DNA of 64,000 nucleotides, taken from the NCBI GenBank assembly GCA_004764695.1, contig SMSO01000025.1, positions 1,783,102 through 1,847,101 of the forward strand, given 5' to 3'. The stretch is from Schizochytrium sp. TIO01 (lineage: Eukaryota > Sar > Bigyra > Thraustochytrida > Thraustochytriidae). Below the pieces are notes generated by a model that was not told the origin of the DNA, did no database searches, and worked only from the letters and a program-made list of their open reading frames with translations. Shown here piece by piece: positions 1 to 10,648 of the stretch; the stretch's first letter is position 1, and the number at the start of each line of letters is the position of its first letter. The position numbers were made by a program, and so were the translations under genes.

Positions 1-107
1 TAGCCTTGTTGCAATGATCATGATAGAAAGAGCCATAACAAACACAGAAGCTGGGTTTGTTGACTGTACAATCTTTCTTTTACAGTAAAATGCAATTTGG
101 CCACTTC

Positions 108-830
108 TTACACTACCCCTAAAAATCCTCCAAGTACAACTGCGATCAACAAGGGAAGCTTTGCTGGACTAGGGACAAAGAATAATATCGCAAAAAATAG
201 CATCCAGTTTGTGTAATACATCACAACTGATGGGAGAACAATAAAAAAGAGGAATGCCAAGAGATTTCCAGGAACTCTGTCATAAACTGGTCGCAGGGAC
301 TCGGGAATTTGCTCACGCATGCTGATTCCGTTGATAACAACTCCATTCCCGCCAAGGCCGCCACTAACAAACGTAAAGCCCCCACCAGGCATTGGGCCGC
401 CGCGAGTACCAAACTGGGAACCTTGAGCATTGGCGCGCTCCATCTCTCTAAAAAATTCACGAAAGATGTCATGTGGGTCAACTCCAGCCCCAGCAAACGG
501 GTTTGCACCACCGACTTGAGAGTTGCTGGAAGGGTCACGACCAAACTGTTCATAATGTGCTCTGCTATCAGCATCTCTAAGACACGCGAATGCCGTTGCG
601 ACTCGTTTAAAAGCCTCTTCAGCACCTTCAAGAGAGGTTTTGTCAGGGTGCAATTTAAGTGCAAGTTTTCTGTAAGCCTTTGTCACCTCCTTCTCTGACG
701 CAGTTCTCTCAAGTCCAAGCACGACGAAATAGTCCTTTTCCTGTAGGATCTTCTCAATCAGAATCACAGTCTCCTTATCCCCCTCTCGTGTCGCGTTAGG
801 GGTATTTGTCTTCGTTACAGTTTCCGCCAT
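108..830 (-). CDS. J-domain membrane co-chaperone, DNAJB12/14-like
   Basis: Predicted Hsp40 co-chaperone of 240 aa that would stimulate an Hsp70 at a membrane, probably the ER. The J domain spans about residues 33-97 with the diagnostic HPD at 61-63 (KLHPDKT) and a YRKLALKLH helix II. A Gly/Phe-rich linker (about 107-175) follows. The C-terminus is strongly hydrophobic (about 188-240), consistent with two or three membrane passes, so the J domain likely faces the cytosol. Domain order (J, G/F, TM) matches the DNAJB12/14 type, but the DUF1977 region is not clearly recognisable. The ATG at 830 sits in a good context (GCCATGG on the reverse complement). Transcription is divergent from the YIPF6-like gene. 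Function is inferred from domains only. Confidence 0.88.
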   Translation of the reverse strand: MAETVTKTNTPNATREGDKETVILIEKILQEKDYFVVLGLERTASEKEVTKAYRKLALKLHPDKTSLEGAEEAFKRVATAFACLRDADSRAHYEQFGRDPSSNSQVGGANPFAGAGVDPHDIFREFFREMERANAQGSQFGTRGGPMPGGGFTFVSGGLGGNGVVINGISMREQIPESLRPVYDRVPGNLLAFLFFIVLPSVVMYYTNWMLFFAILFFVPSPAKLPLLIAVVLGGFLGVV

Positions 831-1507
831 GGTGGCCCGTGCGTCAACTTAGTAGCTGCCTTCGCTTCTACAACTTTCTGATTTTCAAAATAAAACTCTT
901 CCCAGGTCCTTTCGTGACTATCAAGGCCGAGGCGAGACACTACTCCCTCCTGGACCCTCTTTTGGCAAGTCTTGACTGTCGAGTGAGGTTACGCGTGTTT
1001 GCTGTGCGTTTGCTCTTGAGCCCAAAGAACATTACTTTACAAGCTTTTCATGGTAACATTTTAAAACATCATCTCTTCGAGACGAAGGTAGTATATATCT
1101 ACTTAGTACTCTAACACTTGGGCAAACACCGAGTCTTGTGCGCACTCAGTAATCTGTAGTATTGTGCTACTAAGATAGAAAGAAACTAGTATGAGTAGGG
1201 CACTAATACTACTAAACACAGATCAGCAATCAAAGTCCTTTCCGACTCGCTTGCTTGCGAGTCGATTTAGTGCCCCGCAAGAGGCTTCTTTGGCCTTCTC
1301 ACTGCTGGCTATTGACTTGGACATTGAAGTTCTCTGTGTTTAGGTCCCTGTAAGAGCTTGGTCTGTTGGAGACCAGCTTGTACGCCACGTAGGCCTACAG
1401 GATTGATTCATAATAGTCGGTCAGCAGCGGCTCCATCGGGCGCCTAGACGACAAGGAGGGATTTACCGTGCAAGTGTAGCTCACTTGCAAACCTAGGATA
1501 GCCAAAA
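831..1507. promoter_or_regulatory. divergent intergenic region between J-protein and YIPF6-like genes
   Basis: This 677-base spacer separates two divergently transcribed genes and must hold both 5' UTRs and promoters. I see no coding potential that resembles a protein family and no clear TATA box at a consistent distance from either start. Nothing else stands out. Confidence 0.4.
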
Positions 1508-2080
1508 ATGTCGATGGAACCTATGACAGAGCATGATGCCGAGCTCATGACGCTCGATGAGCCGGTGTCGGAGACAATTAAACGCGACTTGAAGATGATC
1601 GGCGCTAAGCTTAAATATGTTTTCATGCCCACGTCTAAGGCCGAGGAAACCATCGCAGAGCTCCGTAAGTGGGATCTTTGGGGCCCACTTTTGTTTTGCC
1701 TTATTCTTTCCGTCGTGTTGAGTCTTTCAGCATCCGAAGATCAAGGTTCAACTGTATTTGCATGCGTTTTTGTTGTAGTCTGGTGTGGTGCCTTTGTTGT
1801 CACTCTCAATGTTCAGCTTCTTGGTGGCAAAGTTCCCAACTTTCAAAGCGTCTGTGTCCTTGGCTACTGCATCTGCCCACTTGTATTGGCGGCTTGCCTA
1901 GGCATGGCGTGGAGCAACATCTTTTATCGTATTGCATTAGTTATTGCTGGATATGCGTGGGCCATGCGCGCACCCGTTGTTTTTATGATGCAGTTAGTCT
2001 CTGATGAGAAGCGTGCCCTTGCAATCTTCCCTGTAGGTCTCTTCTACTTGATTATCGCGTGGATGATCTTGATTATCTAA
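1508..2080 (+). CDS. Yip1-domain Golgi membrane protein, YIPF6/Yip4-like
   Basis: A 190-aa Yip1-family protein, expected in Golgi/ER membranes as a partner of Rab GTPases in vesicle traffic. The cytosolic N-terminus (about 1-55) is acidic and is followed by the family motif DLWGPLLF at about residue 56, where membrane segment 1 begins. About five hydrophobic segments follow, with the second family signature GYCICPL near residue 118. The protein ends almost immediately after the last segment (AWMILII), as is usual for YIPF5/6/7. The ATG at 1508 follows an A-rich stretch (CCAAAAATG), and a second in-frame ATG lies two codons downstream. Intronless and full length. The YIPF6 assignment within the family rests on overall resemblance and is less certain than the family itself. 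Confidence 0.9.
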   Translation: MSMEPMTEHDAELMTLDEPVSETIKRDLKMIGAKLKYVFMPTSKAEETIAELRKWDLWGPLLFCLILSVVLSLSASEDQGSTVFACVFVVVWCGAFVVTLNVQLLGGKVPNFQSVCVLGYCICPLVLAACLGMAWSNIFYRIALVIAGYAWAMRAPVVFMMQLVSDEKRALAIFPVGLFYLIIAWMILII

Positions 2081-2974
2081 CTCTTGTTGCTCATGGACTT
2101 TTATCATAAAAACAAACACCTGATTATGTTCCCTTATCCTACTTTCTAAAATACGCTATACAACTTGCGTTTCTTCTTTTCAGTTTATTGTCTCAGATCA
2201 AAATATGGATATCTTTGGGGGCTCGGCGACGAATGACCACCACTCCAAAGGGTTTTGGATTTAGCAGACCATTCTTGTGTGATCCTTGAAGGTGAAGAAG
2301 ATGATACAGACATTACTTAGACACAGAAAGACAAATGAGAAGATGGGGAATGTCACTGCCCTCCTTTTTAGTCAACTGGGTACTCTGTTTTCTCAACGAT
2401 AAGCACTTCAGGGTATTTTTCCAAATGCCCTATGTCCGTTAGTTGATTGCAAAGCGGAAAAGTATCGTTCTGAAAGACGTACCTGTTCAAGACGTATGCC
2501 TTGCCACTGGCGCTTTATAATCTCCGCCACTGAAACGACTTTTTCAACCATTTTCCCTTCCCCTTCGATCATTGTTTTACCCTGTTGTTTTATATCATTG
2601 TAACTAGTGTAAGTCAGTGCAGTTCCTTGCTTTTGGCATGTTTTACTGATGCAGAAGGCCATTACAAACAGTTCTTATTTTGAAAGCCTGGGAGGAATAG
2701 TAAAGCAGTGAAATTGTATGTTTCTTTGCTGTTTCTCAACACAAAAAACAAAATTGCAAATAAACATATTTGATTTCTGGTGCAGGGATGCAAGCTCAAG
2801 AATTCGTTCCATGACTTTTCTTGAACAATTTATTACAAGTGTAACGCGCAATAACCATTTATATTAAGAAGGTATGTTGCGTCCGTTAGACCACTACAAG
2901 GTGAGCAGCCATCAATACTCATTCTTGGATAATTTATGTTGTTGCACAATCATGAATACTCATCCTTGGATAAT
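2081..2974. other. convergent gene-free spacer
   Basis: This 894-base AT-rich spacer lies between the 3' ends of the YIPF6-like gene and the small gene on the opposite strand. Short reading frames are present, but none has recognisable protein character. A short motif, CTTGGATAATTTATG, occurs near 2924-2938 and again near 2965-2979. Confidence 0.4.
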
Positions 2975-3289
2975 TTATGCCACCCTGCTCTCTGCTAATC
3001 GCTCCGCGTCTTTGAGATCCTCTTCACTTACGCTCTCGTCGATCTCCACCTTGGCTCGCTCAACATAGGCCTTGAGGCCAGCTCCGTTGCGTAGCCGCAT
3101 TGTCTCCAACAATCGCTTCCCAACGAGGTTTGTACCAAAGACCTGAGCGTAGTAGCCCTTGAACAAGCTCTGAGCAGTCACAAGCAAAGTCAAGCCACCA
3201 GAACCTATAGAAGCTGGTTGATTTGGTTTCTTTTTATTTCTTCTTCTCTTTCTTTCAACTCATCCCCGCTCCTGCTTTTTACTGCCCAT
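2975..3289 (-). CDS. small conserved-looking hypothetical protein with proposed 7-nt first exon
   Basis: I do not recognise the family. The open frame 2975-3204 (ending in GCA TAA at 2975) has protein-like composition: a short hydrophobic stretch (LTLLVTAQSLF), then a basic helix and an acidic C-terminal helix (EEDLKDAERLAE). The frame has no ATG of its own. An ATG at 3289 lies upstream, but reading straight on meets a TGA after nine codons. A splice from 3283 (ATGGGCA|GTAAAA) to 3204 (CTATAG|GT) removes 78 nt and restores one frame, giving about 78 aa starting MGSSGGLTLL. Model: complement(join(2975..3204,3283..3289)). It could be a small mitochondrial or membrane-associated protein, but this is a guess. 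Divergent from the methyltransferase gene. Confidence 0.45.
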
Positions 3290-3820
3290 AGTAAAACAGC
3301 ACCTTGGTTCCCTTAAAGTTTTCGAAAGTTGCTGCAAAGTTTGTATTTAGCATCGGTCTCGTCGTTGTATGAAGTGCGATGGAGGACCCAGAAATACTGG
3401 AAAGGCTGCGCTTATGACCTATCGCTGATCTGTATTGACTTGGGCGTCTATTCAAGCCAAAGGGTTGATAATAGTAGCTTCTGACTGACGATATTGACCT
3501 AGGTACTCAGAGCAAGGCAAGTAAAGTAATAAAGAGAAGAAAAAATAAAAAATCAATCGACGATCGCCTTCCCAGAACCAGTAAATAAGTGCCTCACATA
3601 AAGTGCAACATTTTATAAAAGCAAGCCAAGCCAAGCCAAGGCAAGCCAAGACAGACAATAAACAACAAAGAATTTGAATCGAGGCAATCAGATCTGCTCT
3701 CGTGGGCACTTCTGCGACGGCAGGGGCCCATCCTTTAGTTTGGCAACTCAGCTAAGAGAAACCAGCCAAGAAACTCGCAAACAAACCCTAGCGCTTCATT
3801 TGCTTGCTCTGTTGGGAACA
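3290..3820. promoter_or_regulatory. divergent spacer and 5' UTR with CCAAG pentamer repeat
   Basis: This spacer separates the small minus-strand gene from the TPR-methyltransferase gene. It contains six tandem pentamers of CCAAG/GCAAG at 3621-3650, about 170 bases before the proposed start codon, probably in the promoter or 5' leader. The reading frame of the downstream gene is open from 3674, but the first ATG in it is at 3821. Confidence 0.4.
3621..3650. repeat. (CCAAG)n pentanucleotide repeat, 6 units
   Basis: Units read GCAAG, CCAAG, CCAAG, CCAAG, GCAAG, CCAAG without interruption. Confidence 0.9.
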
Positions 3821-5587
3821 ATGACCTCCAAGGTGCAGGAATTGGTGGACCAAGCGGAGGCCGCGGAATCCGAGGGCCTCTTTCAAGAAGCCTTTGAGGC
3901 TCTCCAGGAGGCTGTACGCATCTCAAAACCGCAAGGGCGCTCTGGAGCTGCTGGCGCCAGCAAAGATCAAGCTCAGGACCGATTTATTGCGCAACTTGCG
4001 TACTGCTCATTTGCAGTTCGTGTGAGTTTGCAGAGCCTAGAGCCTGAAGATGTGATGCAGGTTGACGCCATGCTGAAAGAGTGCTGTAACGCTCGCCAGA
4101 TCGCAGATGATCACCAGTTGAGTGCTGCGTTTGGTTTACGCGGAGTTATTCTGAGCCAAGCCATCGGCGATTTTCAAACAGCAATGGAGTGTTTTCAGCA
4201 GAGCCTTGCACTCAATGGTGCAAACTGCGACTCTCTGTACTGCATGGCATCGGTATTGGACGAGGTTCTTGATGAGAAGGAAGAGGCTGCCAAATTGTAC
4301 ACGAAGCTTCTTGCACTGCAGCCTGATAATGTTGCGGTGATGAACAACTTTTCTACGCTTCTTATTGAGAAATCCCGCAAAGCATCACCTCAAGATCGTG
4401 CAGAGGCCCTGCACCAGGCCAAGCAGCTCCTCCGCAGGGCTCAGGACGAGGCACCCGGATTTCCGGCATACAACCTTGCGTGTATTGCAGCGCAAGAAGC
4501 TGCAAATGCTGAGAACGATGACCAGAAGTCACTGGCATGCCGCGATTGCTCCTCGTGGCTAAAGGTGGCTCAGCGTACTGGTGGCATTCCGGAGGCCAGC
4601 ATGCTAGAGGAGGACGAGGATCTTGAGTCTGTGCGTCAGGAAGGCTGGTTCAAACAAGCTATAGTGCAAGCAAAACACCCGGACTGTTTTGTAACGACCT
4701 TTGCTGGAGACTGTATTCTCCTTAAAGAGCCCTCAGGTGGAGTATGTAGCAATAGCGACGAAACAATGGCAACCAATGGACCTACCACTGTTAGCGATGA
4801 TGAAGTCATGGTAGATGTAAATGTGAACGATAACAACGACAAAAATGGTGAGCAAGCAGCGGCTAAACCCATTAACAGGGGAGAGGAGATCGAGGGTACG
4901 ACTGGATGGACTATTTGGAATGCCAGCTATGTACTTCTTCGCTGGCTAGAGGCCGACTTGAACGGTAAGATGCCGGAGGGCTACCTGAGCGTATCTGGCT
5001 CTCATGGTGCTGCATGGTGGAAGGGCAAGCGAGTACTTGACCTAAGCGCGGGACTTGGTCTTCTCGGTATTGCGTGCGCTAAGATGGGCGCTAATGTTGT
5101 TCTTACGGATGTAGGGTCAAAACAAGTTAAGACAATGCAAGAGAACGTCGCGCTCAATGGATTCGGGACAGAGCAAGTGGTATGTGCACCGCTGGCCTGG
5201 GGAGACGAGGAGGCCTATAACGAGATTGTAACCAGATATGGTCCATTTGATGTTGTGCTTGCAAGTGATCTCGTCTATATTGCAATTCGTGACAAATTAT
5301 TCGAGCCATTCGCCGCCACGATTCGCCAAATTGTTCAGGAGCCAGCAACTCAGCTTATCCTTGGTTTTGAGGAGCGCCAAGCACGGGCCGAGCGTGAGTT
5401 TTTTAACGAACTTCAGAAGTATGTGACAATGGAAAGCCACCGCGTGGCTGAGCCCGAGTTCTTGTATGACATTCGCGAAACAAACGAAGAAGAAAACATC
5501 ACGTCTGCTTTCGCGGGGCTCGTAATGCACGAGGAGCCTGAATTCATTTTGGCTTCAATTCGTGGATCGACTAGTGGTAGTGAATAA
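3821..5587 (+). CDS. TPR-containing METTL21-type protein methyltransferase
   Basis: A 588-aa fusion. The N-terminal half (about residues 1-290) is helical with tetratricopeptide character, for example FQTAMECFQQSLALNGANCDS and EEAAKLYTKLLALQPDNVAV. The C-terminal part (about 360-585) is a seven-beta-strand methyltransferase of the PF10294 (METTL21/EFM) group. It has the leading GWTIWNASYVL motif near 360, SAM-binding motif I VLDLSAGLGLLG near 404, the acidic strand VVLTDV, NVALNGF, and ASDLVY near 480, which stands where this family has D/ExxF/Y. Members methylate lysine or histidine on proteins; the substrate here is unknown, and the TPR part may select it. The ATG at 3821 is the first in the frame. 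Low-complexity Asn/Asp linker near 315-345. Intronless. Confidence 0.85.
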   Translation: MTSKVQELVDQAEAAESEGLFQEAFEALQEAVRISKPQGRSGAAGASKDQAQDRFIAQLAYCSFAVRVSLQSLEPEDVMQVDAMLKECCNARQIADDHQLSAAFGLRGVILSQAIGDFQTAMECFQQSLALNGANCDSLYCMASVLDEVLDEKEEAAKLYTKLLALQPDNVAVMNNFSTLLIEKSRKASPQDRAEALHQAKQLLRRAQDEAPGFPAYNLACIAAQEAANAENDDQKSLACRDCSSWLKVAQRTGGIPEASMLEEDEDLESVRQEGWFKQAIVQAKHPDCFVTTFAGDCILLKEPSGGVCSNSDETMATNGPTTVSDDEVMVDVNVNDNNDKNGEQAAAKPINRGEEIEGTTGWTIWNASYVLLRWLEADLNGKMPEGYLSVSGSHGAAWWKGKRVLDLSAGLGLLGIACAKMGANVVLTDVGSKQVKTMQENVALNGFGTEQVVCAPLAWGDEEAYNEIVTRYGPFDVVLASDLVYIAIRDKLFEPFAATIRQIVQEPATQLILGFEERQARAEREFFNELQKYVTMESHRVAEPEFLYDIRETNEEENITSAFAGLVMHEEPEFILASIRGSTSGSE

Positions 5588-6634
5588 AACTAATCTTGTT
5601 TCTTGCTTGAAAGCCTGTCTTTTTATGACTTCAAAATCTTGAAACTACCTCCTAGCAAATCCAGTTGAAGGGACACTATGGAAAGAAAGATAAGGTGTTT
5701 ATGATTGCAAGGGGGTAGACCAGATCCTGGATATTCCAGGAATAACGGGTGCTAGCACGGAAGTAAAATGATGGACAACATCTCTCCAAGGAGGGAGATA
5801 GCATCTAAATTGGGTAGCATGATTCTACAATAGATGGTAACTACAGTTGTGCAAAATCATCAACTGCTTGATTGACTTGATGTGACTTGATTTAATTTGA
5901 ATTTAACTTGACTTGACTTGACTTGATTTTTATATGGCTTGATTTGCTAGACTGGACTTCAGAAGACGACATAATTGTCCACGAAGTTTCTATAAATGGT
6001 TGGAACAACATGAGTTGATGCGAGTGCGCAAGAATATGTCTCATCTCCATGAAGGAGGCAACTATCTGCAAATTATGAAGGCTATTCACACATGCTTGAT
6101 GCGAAAATAAAAAGGCCTGGGTTGATCTGATCGCCACCATGACCAGAACAAAAACACGATGGGCTCTCCCGCGGTGGGTTCGTTTCAACATGCTTATCCA
6201 CTACCCTGCAAAAGTTCTAAGGATGTGAAAAGCAGGGCCATGCTTTACTGGCTGATTAGCTGACTGACGCGGACTGCGAAAGCTATGCTGACTGCACAAC
6301 TGACTGATTTACTGACCACTTGGAGAATAGATAGGATAGTTTAAAGCAAATTTGATATGCTGAAAAGCTGCTAAGCTTATTGGTTGCTTGGGCTATCTTT
6401 CGCATGAAGTCAGTGGAAAATCAATCATCTGTTCAAACAAACTGCTTGCTTGGATTTTCCCGCTTTGGGTACACTCCTAATTTAGGATGATGTGATGCAT
6501 GCATAGCAGTACCTTCAACAGCCAGTGAGGTCCATGATATATTATGCGTACCAAATCTGTTTCCGTTCTATAGTGACCAGGAGGGCATTCCGGTCAACCA
6601 TGCTGATGAAGAAAAGCTCGCAAAGCTTGATTTC
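5588..6634. other. convergent gene-free spacer with ACTTG repeat
   Basis: About 1.05 kb between two converging genes. It holds ACTTG-type pentamers (best run 5906-5925, four exact copies, with degenerate copies on both sides) and degenerate GACTGACT-like stretches near 6240-6310. No coding region is supported. Confidence 0.45.
5906..5925. repeat. (ACTTG)4 pentanucleotide repeat
   Basis: Four exact ACTTG copies, flanked by degenerate copies (TGACTTGATTTAATTTGAAT). Confidence 0.85.
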
Positions 6635-8299
6635 TTACTGCTGGTCAGCTGGAAGAGGGCTGCCACCGCGTTGTGCAGGCGAGTATGAGCCCTCACGACG
6701 GTAACCACCTGGTGCGCCTCGACGATCATCTTCCATATCACGAGGCGGCATGCGTGAGCGATCATCGTATTCGCGAGGAGGCCGACCCCTTTCGTCATAC
6801 ATTTCATCACGACCAGGGGGGGCGGCGATCATCGTAATAGTCCCGAGGATGCATCGGGCGGCGGTCATCAAAGTAATCATCTCGTGGGGGGCGGCGGTCG
6901 TCATAGCCACGGCGGTACGGATCACCACGGCGATCATAGCGGTCATCATAACCACGACGATCATCAAATCCACGACGACCATAGTCTCTACGGTCATCAT
7001 AGCGATCACGGCCGTAGTCTCTGCGGTCATCATAACGGTAATGATCTTGCCTATCATAGTAGTCATCACGGTATGGATCATCCGGGTAACGAGGCCGAGG
7101 GGGCGGCGAACGATACCTTTTAGTGATAAATGAATAAAAATTTTAGCAAGCATGGTCAACGCGCCAGCGCAAAAACAATAACATGTTAGTCTTTTGATTC
7201 TAGAATACCATGACATCACCCTCCTATTTAAAAACAATATCCCTACAAAAAAAACACGCGAAGCAATCTTCGCAAGAAAGTTTGTTTTCGAACAAAGCAA
7301 TCTCGTATGGTAGACGATTAAAACCCTTTTTAATTTAGGATTCTTGTCTCGATCGCCTATCCACAATGCCAGTACCAACACTTTAGGTTTAATAAAGCTG
7401 GAGCAAGCTATGCCCGACTATGCTCTTGGAATATCCCCAAGAAGAGAACTATTCAAGAAATCGTCACTCAGTACGTGTAAAACTCACCTTCTTCCGCCAC
7501 CGCCTCGACGTCCGCCGCCACCGCCAGTCTGAGCTCTCATTTCGTCTGCAGACCTACGCCCTCTGCGTGCCTGCTCCACTGTGACCTCCCTGGACCCAAT
7601 AGTAGTGCCATTGGCCTCTCGGATGGCTGTTTCAACACCTTCCTGAGACTCAAACTCAATGAAGCCAAATCCCTTTGGCTTATGTGAGTGATAGTCCCTC
7701 GGGATGTAGCAGTCAACTACAGCACCGTACTTTTCAAACTCCTGGCGCAGCGTTTCAACGTTGATTGAGTCATCCAAGTTCTTCACGAGTGCTGATGTCT
7801 GTACTGGTCCTCTGCGGCGTCCTCCTCCACGGCTGCTGCTACCTCCACGGCGTCCTCCGCGTCCTCCAAACCTTTCACGGCGGTCCCTGGATCCGCTTCT
7901 CCCGCGTCGAGGGCTGGGCTCGCGGCCTCCTCTGCGACGGTCTTCTACGGGACCTTGATCATCACGATCACCTCGATCGCCATCATCGCCTCCAGCTCTG
8001 TCATGCCAACCGCGGTCAGAATCGCGTGGCCGCCTGCGTTCATCGAAGTCGTCGCCGTCATTCTCTGCATCGTAATTGGAATCTCCTTCCCTCAAATTTC
8101 TGCGTTGTCTGTGATCTTTGTCGTCACGGTTTCTGTCATCATCGCCGTGACCATCGTCGTCAGGGCGGCGTCCACCATCGTCGCCATTGGCAACTTCGTC
8201 GCCACCGCGCGCATTCTCGTCGTCACCAGCACCAGCGTTACCGTCCTCGCGCGGCTCGCCAGCACCGCTAGACTCAAGGTCATCGTACAGACCGTCCAT
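6635..8299 (-). CDS. SR-like RNA-binding protein (RRM plus RGG and RS/RD tail), one frame break
   Basis: Model: complement(join(6635..7116,7488..8299)). Exon 1 begins at ATG 8299 and encodes an acidic, Arg-rich N-terminus, an RGG/RS segment and an RRM at about 168-245, with RNP2 ALVKNL and RNP1 KGFGFIEF. The donor is GTGAGT at 7487-7482 and the acceptor is CTAAAAG ending at 7117; phase 2 joins cleanly to give Arg. Exon 2 encodes repetitive DDRR/YDDR units. The layout resembles Transformer-2/SR splicing factors acting in nuclear pre-mRNA splicing. At a run of seven G (6816-6822) the frame breaks: read literally, translation stops at 6807. Removing one base lets the frame continue through DEMYDERGRPP to the stop at 6635, giving 430 aa. 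Whether this is an assembly indel or real cannot be told here. Confidence 0.8.
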
Positions 8300-10648
8300 C
8301 GCGCCGACCAGCAGCAAGCGTGCCTCTGAGCTGCTTGCGCAAGCGTAGGCTTCGTTCTGTTTGGCAATATTTGAATTGTCTATATTTGTTCAAGAATGAA
8401 TGAATGTCATTAAATCGAGTTGTTTGAATCAATTGATTTCTCTGGTCACCTCCTCTCTATGAACCCTCTAGATAAGACTAGAACTCTGAAAAGAGCTTGA
8501 GATTTTCACACGAACTTGGGATCGAGCAGTCTATTGAGAGAGCTATGGTCTTATACTACGTTCATAGAGTCACTCAGCCCCCGTGCTCGCGAAGAGCTAT
8601 AATTCACTTGCAAAGCCTATAGCACAGTTGTAGATGCTAAAGCTTCATAGTGTGGGCACGATAGGGCACTTGCGAACAGGGCCATGTATGTACTGGAGTT
8701 AGATAAGCTAGAAGAGCAATAGAATCTTGCCTTGAAAATTAGCGAAGCTGTGCATGTGGTGCATCGCGGCTTCGTGGCATAAGTTGGAAGTAACCGAAGT
8801 GAGTAGAGTTTAAGGATTGTACCTGAGAGCAAGGTCATATTGGGAGGAGCTTTAGAGGTTTATTGATAGGGTGTTTCTTTATTTATTAAAGTGGTTGTGA
8901 GTATGCTTCAATACAATTGCAGTGAAATTGTGAGAGACGCAAAAGAATCGCCGCAACCATTATTCGAAGTTAGACAGATCTCAATAAATCTGCAACGATA
9001 GTGCTATCGTTGCAGTGTTTCCTGTTTCTTTAGATTATTTAGCCAATTCTAAACAATAATAGCCTTGGGTACTCTAATTCGTATCAAGGGCCTTGGAATG
9101 GGCAGGAATAACCAGCGCTTGTAGAAAGGTTCGCGCATTTCCGTATTAGTTCGCCTCTAGTAATGGAGGAAGTAAAAGGAGCTTCTAAAGTTTATTCTTT
9201 CATACTCCGTCATTTCCATGTTTTTTCAACATCTCCTCACTTCATTCCATCACAGAATCGGCCTGTACTTGCCCAGCAGTCTTGGCTTGTCGTACATTAA
9301 GCATGCGAGTACCCGCACTGCAAGAGATGGACTTCTCTCACCGGCAATCTCGCTCCACTTTGAGGCCTAAGTAGTCCTACCGAATTTGTTGTGAGGCCTC
9401 CCTTTCTCAAGTGTTCTTCCTTTCCAAGATGAGGTTATAGGGCAGACTTCCACTGTTATTATTAACTTGAATATAAGAGAACAAACCTGAAAGAAAAAGA
9501 AAAGAAAAGAGAGAAAATGCTAAAAGCAAATAAGAAGCAAGAAGCCAGACTAGTACTGTTAGCACTCACCTATACCAAACAGTAGGATCCTAAAGATCAT
9601 GGATATCATTTTCTCTTTTCTTCTTTCTTCTTTCTTTTGTTCCTTCTTCTGTATAAAGTCCAAGACATAGAACAGCCAACGAGACGGAAAACCAGAAACA
9701 GGAGAGAACGTGAACAGCATCTTGAAAATTACTTGCTTAAGCGCTGCCTAGCTATCCTTAAACCCGCAAGCTACAGCTCTTCGAGAGTGCGGAACCCTAC
9801 TTTGGCCCTTTTGCGCAGGTTTCCCTCATGAGAACGAATGACCCCGATGATAACGTCGCTACCTGAGTGTTCTGAAGAGTCAGAAAAGCCTAGAAGAAAA
9901 AGAAAGCAAGCTACGAGAAAGGACTACTACCGACTACTACCTACGACTTATCGCTCTTACTGCTAGTTCTAGCGCTACCAAAAAGCCAGGGTAAGAACGA
10001 CTCAAAGAGAAAGAAAAAGAAGATCCTTCTAATATTGGTAATATTCTTTCTTTCTCTGTTCTTTCTTTCTTTCTTTTTTCTTGTTTTGTTTACGTACGGG
10101 TACATAGCCAGCTATAGTCGGTGCCTACGTAGGTACTATCTATGATACGAGGTAAGACTAGATACTGGGCAGTAGGTACCTGTTCTTTTGGAAAAGCGGA
10201 ATATTATGAATGAGTCAGTCTTTTCCTTTGGCGTGTTTTCTGCTTTCTTTCTCATCTTCAGCAGGCCAGCAAACTCTTCTCGCGCCGCGCCCTGCTTGCA
10301 GGTTCCCGCGCTAGCTCCGCCTGCCGATATCACCGCCACCTAGACAGGATCCTTCTCGCGCGCTCTCTCTCGCAGCCTTGCCTTCACCTGGACGCCTGCG
10401 CGCTACTGCATCCCGCGCGGCATTCAGTTGGTCTACCGTCCGAAAGAGACGAAAATAGATCAGATTAGTTTAGTTCAAGTTGGACTGTATTACTATAGAC
10501 GCGGCTTCGAGGTCTTCCGACGAAGCGTACTAACACGGGGGGTTTGAATCTGGCTTGTTTGGAGCAGGATTCTTGAGATCTCCCGAAAAACTTTTGCTAG
10601 TAGACTAGTTGGGGGAAGCTTGAATTAATATAAATATCAAAAGCTAAA
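8300..10648. other. gene-free spacer, 2.35 kb, divergent
   Basis: The spacer lies between the SR-like gene (-) and Rab5 (+). It has pyrimidine-rich tracts (about 9610-9645 and 10035-10085, TTTC-type) and a more GC-rich stretch at about 10260-10440. The longest frames are short and lack protein character. The last 30 bases before Rab5 are A/T-rich (AATTAATATAAATATC), a plausible core promoter or leader. Confidence 0.4.

Noticed and set aside
6750-7133. Plus-strand ORFs rich in His/Ile opposite the SR-like exon 2
   Set aside because: Antisense shadows of the DDRR/YDDR repeats.
7761-8329. Three plus-strand ORFs opposite SR-like exon 1
   Set aside because: Antisense of the Arg/Gly/Asp-rich coding exon; the RRM on the minus strand explains the region.
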